From assembly GCF_001405015.1 (NCBI RefSeq), contig NZ_CYZX01000007.1, forward strand, positions 91,975-155,974: a stretch of DNA of 64,000 nucleotides, given 5' to 3'. Under the pieces are notes generated by a model, which saw only the letters and a program-made list of their open reading frames with translations, was not told the origin of the DNA and ran no database searches. The DNA is from Clostridium disporicum (GTDB lineage: Bacteria; Bacillota; Clostridia; Clostridiales; Clostridiaceae). Every line of letters begins with the position of its first letter. Position 1 is the stretch's first letter. This document shows, one piece after another, positions 16,004 through 25,189 of this stretch. Made by a program: the position numbers and the translations under genes.

Positions 16004-16831
16004 ATGAAGATAATTGAAAGATACCCTGGAAGTGTTGGGGAAGTAATTCAAGGGAAGTGTAATGAAATAGATATTTTGTTATCATGTCCTATAAATTTAT
16101 ATACGAAGATAGTATTATCAGATGAAGTTGAAAGAGAAAATGAAAGCTTTTATTTAAAGTCTTATAAATTTATAGATAATATTTTAGAAGAATGGGGATA
16201 TAAAGGTAAGAAAGTAGGAGTAGCTATAAATTCAACAATTCCTAAAGGAAAAGGTTTTGCTAGTAGTACAGCAGATTTATGTGCAATTTATAATGGATTA
16301 CTAAAGTTAACAGATAGAAGTTTTAATGAAGAAGAACTTATAAGACACTGTTTAAAAATAGAACCTACAGATAGCATTATATTTGATAAAGCTACAATTT
16401 TTGATTATAAAGAAGGTGCAGTTAAAGAAAAGGTTGGTAGCTATTTTAAATTTTATGTATTATGCTTTATTGGAAAAAATATTGTGGATACTGTAGAGTA
16501 TAATGGTAAGAAATTAGAGCCATTAAAAGATATAAATGATTTACTTATTGACCTAAGAGAAGCATTTGAAAATAGAGATACTAAAAAATTAGCTAAGGTA
16601 TCTACTGAAAGTATAATTAGAAACCAACATAGGTTAAAGTATGATATTTTAGAAGAGATACTAGAAATAAAGAAGTTAACTGGTGGACTAGGTATAATTG
16701 GAGCTCATAGTGGAGATATGTTAGGAATAATTTTTGATAGCATAGATGATGAAAAAATGAAAGAGATTGAAAAGAGTGAGATTATAGGGTATGAAAAAAT
16801 CATTGTTGAAACATTAGATGCTATTAACTAA
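16004..16831 (+). CDS. pduX: L-threonine kinase, PduX-like (GHMP family)
   Basis: This 275-residue GHMP kinase starts 6 nt after AGAGGGAA. The N-terminal YPGSVGEVIQG is typical of PduX. The GHMP phosphate-binding motif PKGKGFASSTAD lies at 80-91, and a C-terminal GGLGIIGAHSGDMLGIIF resembles the third GHMP motif. PduX makes L-threonine-O-3-phosphate from threonine and ATP for assembly of the cobalamin nucleotide loop. The gene lies just downstream of the cob-btu operon but behind its terminator, so it probably has its own promoter. The product would feed the CobD decarboxylase. A different small-molecule GHMP kinase is possible but less likely here. Confidence 0.85.
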   Translation: MKIIERYPGSVGEVIQGKCNEIDILLSCPINLYTKIVLSDEVERENESFYLKSYKFIDNILEEWGYKGKKVGVAINSTIPKGKGFASSTADLCAIYNGLLKLTDRSFNEEELIRHCLKIEPTDSIIFDKATIFDYKEGAVKEKVGSYFKFYVLCFIGKNIVDTVEYNGKKLEPLKDINDLLIDLREAFENRDTKKLAKVSTESIIRNQHRLKYDILEEILEIKKLTGGLGIIGAHSGDMLGIIFDSIDDEKMKEIEKSEIIGYEKIIVETLDAIN

Positions 16832-16960
16832 AATAGATAATGAATGATAAAATTAAATTATATGACTGTAATTTAAGAAAATAGGTATAATAATTTTACC
16901 TATATGAATAATATTAAATGTAATCATACTAGATAAACAGTTATCTAAATGTGATTATGA

Positions 16961-16990
16961 GGCGTTGCAAAAAGATGCAACGTCTTTTCT
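16961..16990 (+). terminator. Intrinsic terminator upstream of the RNase Z-like gene
   Basis: GGCGTTGCA (16961-16969) and TGCAACGTC (16976-16984) pair with one G-U and precede TTTTCTT. A longer imperfect hairpin (TAATCA/TGATTA and AGATAA/TTATCT, 16921-16957) sits just before it. It may end the pduX transcript or act as a leader attenuator for the gene at 17016. Confidence 0.7.
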
Positions 16991-17015
16991 TATATAGGAC
17001 TTAGGAGGAAATTTC

Positions 17016-17957
17016 ATGGTAGATATTGCGATGTTAGGAACAGGTGGAGGAATGCCTATGGTTGAAAGGTATTTATCTGCAGCTCTTATAAACTTCAAGG
17101 GAAGAAAGATACTTATTGATTCAGGTGAGGGAACTCAAGTTTCTATGAGAATTCTTGGATGGGGATTTAAGAACATTGATGTAATATGTATAACTCATAG
17201 TCATGGCGATCATATTGTAGGATTACCAGGACTTTTAGCTACTATAGGAAACTCTGGAAGAGAGGAGCCAATCATAATTTTAGGGCCGAAAGGAATAAAG
17301 GATGTTATTCAAGGACTTAGAGTAATATGTCCATATTTACCATATGAACTTATAATAATTGAAAATCCATATAATATAAAATTATCAGTTAAAAAGGACA
17401 AAATTAGTTTTGAGGATAGATTTGAAGGAGATATTGTTATAAATAGTTTAGAACTAGAGCATTCATCACCATGCATTGGATATAATTTTTATATTAATAG
17501 AAAACCTAAATTTGATGTTGATAAAGCAGTGAGAAATAAAGTTCCTAAAAATCTGTGGAGTTTATTACAGAAGGAAGAGATAGCGAAAGAAAATAATATA
17601 GTATATACAAAAGATATGGTTTTAGGAGATATAAGAAAAGGAATTAAAATTAGTTATATTACAGATAGTAGACCAATAGAAAGTATAATAAGGTTTATTT
17701 CAGATAGTGATCTTTTTATATGCGAAGGAACATATGGAAGTGATGAAGATAGAGATAAAGCTATAAAAAATAAGCATATGACATTTGCTGAAGCAGCCAC
17801 TTTAGCAAAAGAAGGAATGGTAAAGGAACTATTGTTAACTCATTTTAGTCCATCACTACTTCAACCATCAATGTATTTAAATAATGCTACTAATATATTT
17901 AACAATACTGTAATAGCTCATGATAGGATTATAAAAACAATAAAATTCTCTGAATGA
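17016..17957 (+). CDS. rnz: Metallo-beta-lactamase fold hydrolase, ribonuclease Z family
   Basis: This 313-residue protein has the beta-CASP-free MBL fold of tRNase Z. The metal motif THSHGDH is at 60-66 (H61, H63, D65, H66), with further ligands in LELEHSSP, the aspartate of SYITDSRP and the histidine of LLTHFSP. In RNase Z this site cleaves the 3' trailer of precursor tRNAs. The N-terminal LGTGGGMPMVERYLSA and the FICEGTYG block also match. The start follows TTAGGAGGAAATT. Clostridial genomes may carry more than one such protein, so a related phosphodiesterase role is possible. A terminator-like hairpin ends 25 nt before the start codon. Confidence 0.85.
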   Translation: MVDIAMLGTGGGMPMVERYLSAALINFKGRKILIDSGEGTQVSMRILGWGFKNIDVICITHSHGDHIVGLPGLLATIGNSGREEPIIILGPKGIKDVIQGLRVICPYLPYELIIIENPYNIKLSVKKDKISFEDRFEGDIVINSLELEHSSPCIGYNFYINRKPKFDVDKAVRNKVPKNLWSLLQKEEIAKENNIVYTKDMVLGDIRKGIKISYITDSRPIESIIRFISDSDLFICEGTYGSDEDRDKAIKNKHMTFAEAATLAKEGMVKELLLTHFSPSLLQPSMYLNNATNIFNNTVIAHDRIIKTIKFSE

Positions 17958-18046
17958 TTAGTAAGCTAGATAATATCGTAAATGTTTATATTTATGAAAA
18001 TATGGCAAAATATTAATGTAATATGGTTATAAAAGGAGAAAAAAGC

Positions 18047-19318
18047 ATGTCACATGTAGTAGGAAAATCAGCATACAAAAGTTTAGAGGAAAGACTAAAT
18101 AGGTTTCCACAAGGAGCGCCAGCATCTGAAACGCTTTATAAAATACTTGAAATGCTTTTTGACAAAAGAGAAGCTGAACTTGTAGCACAACTCCCTATTA
18201 AAGCCTTTACTGCAGAAAAAGCAGCAAATATATGGGGGATGAAGGTAGTAGAAGCTACAAAAATATTAGATAAACTAGCGAGTAGAGCTATACTTTTAGA
18301 TATAGAGCATGAGGGTAAAAGAACTTTTTTATTGCCACCTCCAATGGCTGGTTTTTTAGAGTTTAGTATGATGAGAACTAGAGGGGATATAGATCAAAAG
18401 CTTTTAGGAGAATTGTATTATCAATATATGAATGTTGAAGAGGACTTTATTAAAGAATTATTTTATAGTGCTGATACTAAACTTGGAAGAGTCTATGTTC
18501 AGGAAAGTGTTTTAAGCTCAGAAAATTCAGTAGAAGTTTTAGATTATGAAAGAGCATCACATATAATAAAAACAGCCACAGACATAGGAATAAGCACTTG
18601 TTATTGTAGGCATAAGATGCAACATGTTGGAAAGGCATGTGATGCACCAATGGATATATGTATGACATTTAATAATACTGCATCTTCATTAATTAAACAT
18701 GAATTTGCAAGAAAAGTTGATGTATCAGAATGTTTAGAGCTTTTAGAAGTTGCATATGAAAATAACTTAGTTCAATGTGGTGAAAATGTTAGAAAAGGTG
18801 TAAACTTTATTTGCAATTGTTGTGGATGTTGTTGCGAAGCTATGGTAGCTGCAAAAAAGTTTGGAGTAATGCATCCAGTTGAAACGACCAATTATATTGC
18901 TAATATAGATAAAAATTCTTGTGTGAATTGTGGTAAATGTATTAAAGCATGTCCTGTAGGTGCAATAAAGAGGGTAACGATAAATGAAGGTACTCCTATG
19001 GAAAAAGTTGTAGCAAAAGTAGATGAAGATTTGTGCTTAGGATGTGGAGTATGTGTTAGAAATTGTTTTAAAAATAGTATATGTCTAAAATCAAGAGGAA
19101 AGAGAATAATAACTCCAGCAACTTCAGTTCATAGAGTTGTACTTATGGCAATTGAAAAAGGACAATTGGCAAATTTAATTTTTGATAATAGAGCTTTAGT
19201 AAGCCATAGGGCCATGGCGGCTATATTATCATCTATACTTAAGCTTTCACCTGTAAAAAAAGCAATGGCAAGCGAACAAATGAAATCAATATATTTAGAT
19301 AAATTATTAAGTATTTAA
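18047..19318 (+). CDS. 4Fe-4S dicluster ferredoxin-like protein with N-terminal helical/winged-helix region
   Basis: The ATG at 18047 follows AAAAGGAGAAAAAAG and gives 423 residues; the ATG at 18023 lacks an SD. Residues 1-95 look like a small helix-turn-helix-like region (AEKAANIWGMKVVEATKILDKLASRAIL). A cysteine-rich middle part holds CYCRHK at 185-190 and CNCCGCCC at 256-263. The C-terminal part has two ferredoxin motifs, CVNCGKCIKACP (292-303) and CLGCGVCVRNC (330-340), each able to bind a 4Fe-4S cluster. It should be a cytoplasmic electron carrier or redox-linked subunit. I recognise the type from clostridial genomes, but the partner is unknown. It is a single-gene unit. Confidence 0.75.
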   Translation: MSHVVGKSAYKSLEERLNRFPQGAPASETLYKILEMLFDKREAELVAQLPIKAFTAEKAANIWGMKVVEATKILDKLASRAILLDIEHEGKRTFLLPPPMAGFLEFSMMRTRGDIDQKLLGELYYQYMNVEEDFIKELFYSADTKLGRVYVQESVLSSENSVEVLDYERASHIIKTATDIGISTCYCRHKMQHVGKACDAPMDICMTFNNTASSLIKHEFARKVDVSECLELLEVAYENNLVQCGENVRKGVNFICNCCGCCCEAMVAAKKFGVMHPVETTNYIANIDKNSCVNCGKCIKACPVGAIKRVTINEGTPMEKVVAKVDEDLCLGCGVCVRNCFKNSICLKSRGKRIITPATSVHRVVLMAIEKGQLANLIFDNRALVSHRAMAAILSSILKLSPVKKAMASEQMKSIYLDKLLSI

Positions 19319-19412
19319 TATAGTAATTATATCAATGAGAGATGTTTTACGGTATTAGTTAGTAAAATTCTTGAAAGATAAAACAGTTAAAAAATTTATA
19401 AATTTTTATAAG

Positions 19413-19440
19413 AAGCCAGGGAAAAACCTGGCTTTATTTG
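19413..19440 (+). terminator. Intrinsic terminator
   Basis: AAGCCAGG (19413-19420) and CCTGGCTT (19427-19434) form a perfect stem followed by TATTTG. It ends the 4Fe-4S gene. Confidence 0.8.
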
Positions 19441-19526
19441 TATATAGATTAATATAGCGAAGTAGCATATATTCGACAAAAAACATATATTATTTACGGA
19501 AATGTAATAATAGGAAGAATTTATCT

Positions 19527-21203
19527 ATGAGTATACTAAGTAAATTATTGTATTGTAGTATAATTACTACAGGTGGAATTGTTGAGAATAAGTTTAATAG
19601 AGAAACAAAAAATGCTGAGAATGTAAACAAGGAAATATTATTAAAAATATTGAAGAGAAATGCTAAAAGTGAAATAGGTATAAAATATGATTTTCAAAAT
19701 GTAAAATCAATAGAAGATTATATAAGACAAGTTCCTTTAAGTAATTATCTTGATTATGAAAACTATATAGATAGAATGGCAAATGGAGAGAAAAATATCT
19801 TGGTTTCTGAGGAGGTAGAGTATTTTGGACATACATCAGGAACTACAGGAAAACAAAAACTAATTCCAGTTACTAAAAGTGGAAGAATGGCAGCATCAAA
19901 ATATATGGCGATTCTTTCACAAAGGTTTGTATATAATAACTTTAGGGAAAGCTTTAAATATGGGAAAGGGCTTATGTTTGCAGATACAGTTACTACAACA
20001 TACACTAAGTCAGGAATACCAATATGCTCAGCAACTTCAGGTGGAATGAAGAAAATTAAGGGCTTAATACCATATATGTATACATCACCTTATGAAGTTA
20101 TGGAGGTTAAAGATAAAGAGGCACAGATGTATTTACATTTGTTATTTGCATTAAAAGAAAGAAAGTTATCTTATATAACTAGCGTATTTATATCAAATGT
20201 TTTGGACTTATTAAGGTTTTTAGAAGAGAAAATAGATTTATTGGTTATGGATATTAGAAAAGGGAGAATAAATAAGAGCTTAAATATAGATGATATCACA
20301 AGAGAAAAACTAAAAAAATATATTAAACCAGATGCTGCCAGAGCTGATAAAATAGATATTGAAAGAAAAAGAGGTTTTAAAGGGATATGTAAAAGAATAT
20401 GGCCTGAAATAACTTATATTGCTTGTGTAGCTGGAGCTAACTTTTCTATATATGATGAAAGAGTTAATTATTATACAGGTAATTTGCCAATATATTCTAC
20501 AGCTTATGCAGCAACGGAAGCTACAATGGGAATTAATCCGTATATTGATAAGATAAGGTACGTAATTATTCCTGATACAGTATTTTATGAATTTATTTCT
20601 GTTAAAGATGAAAATAAAGAAATTGATAAGACGTATAGATTGAATGAGCTTAAATTAGGAGAAAAATATGAGATTGTTATAACTAATCAAGCAGGTTTGT
20701 ATAGGTACAAGCTTGGAGATGTAATTAAGGTTGTTGGAAATTATAATAATTGTCCAGAGATAGAGTTTTTATATAGAAAAAATCAAGTTCTAAATATGGT
20801 TTCAGAGAAGACCACAGAAGAACATTTAACTATATCTATACAAAATACTGTAAAAAAGTTGAATTTATCTTTGGTAGATTATACTACGATTGAAGATACA
20901 ACTATAAGTCCAGGTAGATATATATTTTATTTTGAGTTTAAAGATGATATATCAAGAAGAAATATGATAGAGTTTGAAAATGTTTTAGATAAAGAGTTAC
21001 AAAGAGCTAACTTAGCTTATGGTAGATTTAGAAACAATAATAGATTAGCTAAAGTAAAAGTAAAGGTAGTAAATGGTGGAACATTTAATATAATTAAAGA
21101 ATCTTTGATAAAGAAAGGTATATCAAAAAATCAAATTAAAATGCCACGAGTAATAAATGATAAGAAAGAAATATTGAAAATTTTGATGTCTAAAACTATT
21201 TAA
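19527..21203 (+). CDS. GH3-family acyl-adenylating enzyme
   Basis: This 558-residue protein of the GH3 auxin-responsive family, in the ANL adenylating-enzyme superfamily, has the ATP-binding P-loop GHTSGTTGKQK at 101-111. The mid-protein segment PIYSTAYAATEATMGIN matches the acyl-substrate region, and LYRYKLGDVIKVVG corresponds to the hinge before the C-terminal domain. Plant GH3 enzymes join amino acids to hormone acids; bacterial substrates are mostly unknown. The start is supported by a modest GGAAG. It is a monocistronic gene with its own terminator at 21203, between the 4Fe-4S protein and an SPFH gene. The substrate cannot be inferred. Confidence 0.85.
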   Translation: MSILSKLLYCSIITTGGIVENKFNRETKNAENVNKEILLKILKRNAKSEIGIKYDFQNVKSIEDYIRQVPLSNYLDYENYIDRMANGEKNILVSEEVEYFGHTSGTTGKQKLIPVTKSGRMAASKYMAILSQRFVYNNFRESFKYGKGLMFADTVTTTYTKSGIPICSATSGGMKKIKGLIPYMYTSPYEVMEVKDKEAQMYLHLLFALKERKLSYITSVFISNVLDLLRFLEEKIDLLVMDIRKGRINKSLNIDDITREKLKKYIKPDAARADKIDIERKRGFKGICKRIWPEITYIACVAGANFSIYDERVNYYTGNLPIYSTAYAATEATMGINPYIDKIRYVIIPDTVFYEFISVKDENKEIDKTYRLNELKLGEKYEIVITNQAGLYRYKLGDVIKVVGNYNNCPEIEFLYRKNQVLNMVSEKTTEEHLTISIQNTVKKLNLSLVDYTTIEDTTISPGRYIFYFEFKDDISRRNMIEFENVLDKELQRANLAYGRFRNNNRLAKVKVKVVNGGTFNIIKESLIKKGISKNQIKMPRVINDKKEILKILMSKTI

Positions 21204-21227
21204 AGGGTACGTAAGTGCCCTTTTTGT
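21203..21227 (+). terminator. Intrinsic terminator
   Basis: AAGGGTAC (21203-21210) pairs with GTGCCCTT (21215-21222) over a 4-nt loop and runs into T residues. It overlaps the stop of the GH3 gene. Confidence 0.8.
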
Positions 21228-21337
21228 ATAAAAATATTAATATTCTCCTATGAAATAGAATATATAAGGTAATTAACAATATATTTAATAATGAAATAAG
21301 TATAGTAATTTTAAAAAATAATTAGGAGGTAGATTTA

Positions 21338-23416
21338 TTGGGGAATATTAGTGATTATATCAAGATTGCAGGAATAATTATTGGGGTAATATTATGTTTA
21401 TGGTTCTTACTTTGGATTTTTGGATTAAGAATTATAGACAATGATAAAGTGGGAATTGTAGAAAAATGGTGGAGTAGAAAAGGATCATTAAAGGAGCAAA
21501 TAATAGCTTTAAATGGAGAAGCTGGGTATCAACCAGAATTATTAAGAGGAGGTATTCATTTTAGAACTCCTTTAATTTACAAGATTCATGTTGTACCTTT
21601 AGTTACTATTCCACAAGGAAAAGTAGCTTATGTATTTGCTAGAGATGGTAAAGCACTTGAACCTACACAGACTTTAGGAATGGTTGTAGAAGAGAGCAAT
21701 AACTTTCAAGATGTAAGAGGATTTTTGATGAATGGTGGTCAAAAAGGACCTCAAAGAGGAATTATAAGAGAAGGTACTTACGCATTTAATTTAGCACAGT
21801 TTGTTATTATAACTGAAACTGTTACTTATTGTCTAAAAACAGGAACTAAAGCAGAACAAGAAACATTAAAGGCGATGGCTAAGTTAATTCATGAAAGAAA
21901 AGGGTTTGAGCCAGTTATTATTCAAGGTAATGCTGATTTAGTTGGAATAGTTACTGTTCATGATGGTCCTTCACTAGGAGGAGAAAATATAATATGTCCT
22001 ACTGTTGGAGATGATGCAGCTGATCCTAATTATCATAATAACTTTCAAGATATAGATGCATTTTTAAGAGCCGGAGGTTTTAGAGGGAGACAATATCAAG
22101 TTTTAGCTGACGGTACTTACTTTATAAATAGGTTATTTGCTACTATTGAATTTATTCCTAAGGTAGTAATTCCAGTAGGGTTTGTAGGTGTAGTAGTATC
22201 TTACACAGGATCAAAGGGAGAAGATTTTTCAGGAGTAGATTATAAACATGGTGAATTGGTGAAAAAAGGATATAGAGGCGTTTGGAATGAACCTCTAATG
22301 CCAGGAAAATATGCCTTTAATACTTACGCAGGTAATATAATTAAAGTCCCTACTACAAATGTAATTTTAAAATGGATATCTAATCAAATAGGAAATCACA
22401 AATATGATGAAAATCTTAAAGAAGTTAGTTTAATCACTAAGGATGCATTTGAACCTAACTTACCTTTATCAGTTGTATTTCATATAGATTATAGAAAAGC
22501 ACCGTTAGTTATCCAAAGATTTGGAGATATAAAGATGCTGGTAGATCAGACTTTAGATCCAATGATTTCAGCATATTTTAAGAACATTGGTCAAACAAAA
22601 ACATTAATTGAATTAATTCAAGAACGTAATGAGATTCAAGCTCAAAGTTCAAAAGAGATGCAAGAAAAGTTCGGACATTATAACTTAGAGTTAGAAGAAG
22701 TATTAATAGGAACACCAGCAAGTCCAAAGGTAGGAAATGAGATAGAAACTATATTAACACAATTAAGAAGTAGACAGATAGCAAGAGAGCAACTTCAGAC
22801 TTATGAAACTCAACAAAAAGCAGCTGAGAAAGAAAAGGAATTAAGAGAAGCAGAGGCAGTTGCAAAGCAACAAACTACATTAACAGAGTCTGATATAAAT
22901 ATTATGATTCAAGAAAATCAAGGGAAAGCAGAACTTATGAAAGCAAGACAAGATGCGGAAAAGATACAAAAGTTATCTGAGGCCGATGCATATAAAGTTA
23001 AAAAGGAAGCAGAGGCAGAAGCGTTTAAGATTAAGATTACAGCTGAAGCAGAAGCTGATAAGGAGGCTAGAGTAGGTATATCAAAGGCTATAGCTGCTAA
23101 GGAACAGGTTAGTGCTTATGGAGGTCCACAATATAAAGTTGTTAGTGATGTAATGGCTTCATTTGCAAATGCTATTAAAGAAGGAAAAATAGATATAGTT
23201 CCTAAGACATTAGTAAGTACAGGAAGTAATACAGAAAATGGAGGAGCAAATGCTTTTGAATCTTTAATAATGCTTTTGTTAAGTGAGAAGTTTACTGAAG
23301 GAGAGTTTATTAAAGAGATTGATGAAGTAGAACAAATAAAAAAGATTAAAGATGAAATTATGAATCAAATATCGAATATGGAGAGTTCATCAAAAGATGA
23401 AAATATAAGAGATTAA
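21338..23416 (+). CDS. SPFH/Band 7 (flotillin-like) membrane protein with internal repeats
   Basis: This 692-residue protein starts at TTG, 7 nt after AGGAGGT. One membrane segment covers about 9-31. Residues 35-340 contain related blocks: NNFQDVRGFLMNGGQ...EGTYAFN (121-151), NNFQDIDAFLRAGGF...DGTYFIN (234-264) and a shorter RGVWNEPLMPGKYAFN (313-328). The SPFH core follows (about 360-480). Next comes a long Ala/Glu/Lys coiled coil (about 480-600), as in flotillins, and a C-terminal acidic tail. It probably forms a membrane-associated oligomeric scaffold. A 51-aa zinc-ribbon gene follows 239 nt later. No NfeD partner is adjacent, unlike many bacterial flotillin loci. Confidence 0.82.
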   Translation: MGNISDYIKIAGIIIGVILCLWFLLWIFGLRIIDNDKVGIVEKWWSRKGSLKEQIIALNGEAGYQPELLRGGIHFRTPLIYKIHVVPLVTIPQGKVAYVFARDGKALEPTQTLGMVVEESNNFQDVRGFLMNGGQKGPQRGIIREGTYAFNLAQFVIITETVTYCLKTGTKAEQETLKAMAKLIHERKGFEPVIIQGNADLVGIVTVHDGPSLGGENIICPTVGDDAADPNYHNNFQDIDAFLRAGGFRGRQYQVLADGTYFINRLFATIEFIPKVVIPVGFVGVVVSYTGSKGEDFSGVDYKHGELVKKGYRGVWNEPLMPGKYAFNTYAGNIIKVPTTNVILKWISNQIGNHKYDENLKEVSLITKDAFEPNLPLSVVFHIDYRKAPLVIQRFGDIKMLVDQTLDPMISAYFKNIGQTKTLIELIQERNEIQAQSSKEMQEKFGHYNLELEEVLIGTPASPKVGNEIETILTQLRSRQIAREQLQTYETQQKAAEKEKELREAEAVAKQQTTLTESDINIMIQENQGKAELMKARQDAEKIQKLSEADAYKVKKEAEAEAFKIKITAEAEADKEARVGISKAIAAKEQVSAYGGPQYKVVSDVMASFANAIKEGKIDIVPKTLVSTGSNTENGGANAFESLIMLLLSEKFTEGEFIKEIDEVEQIKKIKDEIMNQISNMESSSKDENIRD

Positions 23417-23655
23417 TTAAGTAGCATATTGTTTAATAATTGAATGATTTATCGACAATAGATGTCAAATATGATTATATTTAAAGAAGTAAATATACAA
23501 GTTGATAATTAAGTTTATAGGATATAAAAAATAATAGATTATATAAAATAAATTGAGTAAGTAATGAATATATTCCGTTTTCTTGGGGATAAATAATATT
23601 GAAAAAAGTACTTTACTCACTTTTAGTACTTTTAAGTTCCAAGGAGGAAAGAAAA

Positions 23656-23811
23656 ATGACAGATAAAACATTAGTATGTAGAGATTGTGGTCAAGAATTT
23701 GTATTTACAGTAGGAGAACAAGAATTCTATAAAGAAAAAGGATTCACTAATGAACCTACAAGATGTGCTGCTTGCAGAAGAGCTAAAAAAGAACAAAACA
23801 ATAGAAGATAA
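23656..23811 (+). CDS. Small zinc-ribbon protein (51 aa)
   Basis: The ATG at 23656 lies 9 nt after AAGGAGGAAAG and gives 51 residues; the longer frame from 23599 reads through the ribosome site. Two cysteine pairs, LVCRDCGQEF and TRCAACRRAKKE, make a single zinc ribbon, and the rest is FTVGEQEFYKEKGFTNEP. I match it to the probable zinc-ribbon (zf-trcl) small protein common in clostridia. The C-terminus is strongly basic (RRAKKEQNNRR), which would suit RNA or ribosome binding, but this is inference. A strong terminator follows at once, so it forms its own short transcript. Confidence 0.85.
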   Translation: MTDKTLVCRDCGQEFVFTVGEQEFYKEKGFTNEPTRCAACRRAKKEQNNRR

Positions 23812-23830
23812 TTAGTCTTTTGTTCTAACA

Positions 23831-23873
23831 TCGTATTGAAAGATATAGTTTATTTTTCAATACGATTTTTTTT
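23831..23873 (+). terminator. Intrinsic terminator
   Basis: TCGTATTGAA (23831-23840) and TTCAATACGA (23856-23865) form a perfect 10-bp stem followed by eight T. Confidence 0.9.
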
Positions 23874-23955
23874 GCTTTATATTATGTTTGCTAAAAATCA
23901 CATTATGACAAAAAAACTCATATGTATATCTTATACGAGATGAGGAGAAAGTGAT

Positions 23956-25056
23956 ATGAACAAAAGAGTATTTTTAGCTAAAGAAGATCAATATTATAAT
24001 AAATTAGGGATTGGTAAGAAAGTAGATATATGGGAAGATGGCCTTAGAACGTCAGGAGATAGGGGTTCATATGAATGGTGGTATTTTGATGCTGAATATA
24101 ATAATGGGTGTAGATTTGTAGTAATATTTTATACAAAAGATAGATTTGATGTTAAAGGACCAGGGAAGCCAACAGCTACTTTAGATGTCACCTTACCAAA
24201 TGGTCAAACAATTTGTAGAACAATAACAGAAGAAAATAAAAATATAATAGATGCATCAAGAGAACGATGTGATGTAAAAATAGGAGATAGCTTTATAAAA
24301 TATCAAGATGGAAATTATTACATTCATTTTGAAGACACATTAGTACAGTATGATTGTGTTATGAAAAGTACTCTTCCTATGTATAGACCTAAAACAGGTT
24401 ATACATTTTTTGGAGAAAACGAAAATCTCTATTTTGGATGGTTTGTACCGCAACCAAGTGCAGAAGCTTCAGGACAAGTAAAAGTTAATGGATTAAGCAT
24501 GAAGCTAGAGGGTAATGGATATCACGATCATAATTGGGGAAATGTTCAAATGGATAGAATAATAAATCATTGGTATTGGTGTAGAGCTAAGATAGGTCCT
24601 TATACAATTGTTGCTAATGATATTATTTCAGAGAAAAAATATGATTATTTAAGATCTGCTACTTTATTTATTGCCAAAAATGAAGAGGTTCTAGTGGAAG
24701 ATGAGAATAAAATTAAGATTGAAAGGAATAATACAAAAGAGCATAATTTAACAGAAAAATTTATAGATAATAATATAACTTTTATTTATGTAGATGAGAA
24801 TGAAACAAAGTATACGATAGAATTCATAAGAGAGAAGGATATTTTTGCATCATCTCTTTTAAATGTTATGGGATTATCTTATAGTGAAATTTTATTTTCA
24901 GTATCAAGAGGAATAAATCCAACTTATCTTAGATGTATTGGAAAAGCTAGATTAACAATAGAATCATCTAAAGGAAAAGAGGTTTTAGAAAGTGATGCTT
25001 TGTGGGAGCAAATGTTTTTTGGAAATAATAAAATAGCATATATAGCTAAAGAGTAA
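23956..25056 (+). CDS. CrtC/AttH lipocalin-like protein
   Basis: This 366-residue soluble protein starts 7 nt after GAGGAGAAAG. It matches the hydroxyneurosporene synthase (CrtC)/AttH lipocalin-like fold: GSYEWWYFDAEY at 37-48, then GYHDHNWGNVQM from 188 and NHWYWCRAKIGPYTIVAND. In CrtC these belong to a two-lipocalin barrel that hydrates a carotenoid. No carotenoid genes are nearby and this is an anaerobe, so the ligand is more likely a lipid or other hydrophobic compound. No signal peptide is visible. It stands alone, upstream of the lysine operon promoter. The function is open. Confidence 0.75.
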   Translation: MNKRVFLAKEDQYYNKLGIGKKVDIWEDGLRTSGDRGSYEWWYFDAEYNNGCRFVVIFYTKDRFDVKGPGKPTATLDVTLPNGQTICRTITEENKNIIDASRERCDVKIGDSFIKYQDGNYYIHFEDTLVQYDCVMKSTLPMYRPKTGYTFFGENENLYFGWFVPQPSAEASGQVKVNGLSMKLEGNGYHDHNWGNVQMDRIINHWYWCRAKIGPYTIVANDIISEKKYDYLRSATLFIAKNEEVLVEDENKIKIERNNTKEHNLTEKFIDNNITFIYVDENETKYTIEFIREKDIFASSLLNVMGLSYSEILFSVSRGINPTYLRCIGKARLTIESSKGKEVLESDALWEQMFFGNNKIAYIAKE

Positions 25057-25127
25057 GAAAAAATAGTTATATAAGAAAATATAAGAGGAATACTTTTTTA
25101 GCTAGATAATAAAATTAGAATAAATAT

Positions 25128-25156
25128 TTGACACAAATGTAAGAAAATGTTAAACT
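25128..25156 (+). promoter_or_regulatory. Promoter of the lysine operon
   Basis: A perfect TTGACA (25128-25133) is followed 17 nt later by TAAACT (25151-25156), about 35 nt upstream of the lysine aptamer. Confidence 0.6.
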
Positions 25157-25189
25157 TTATTTAAGTTAATGTGAATTTAATATGTTTTA

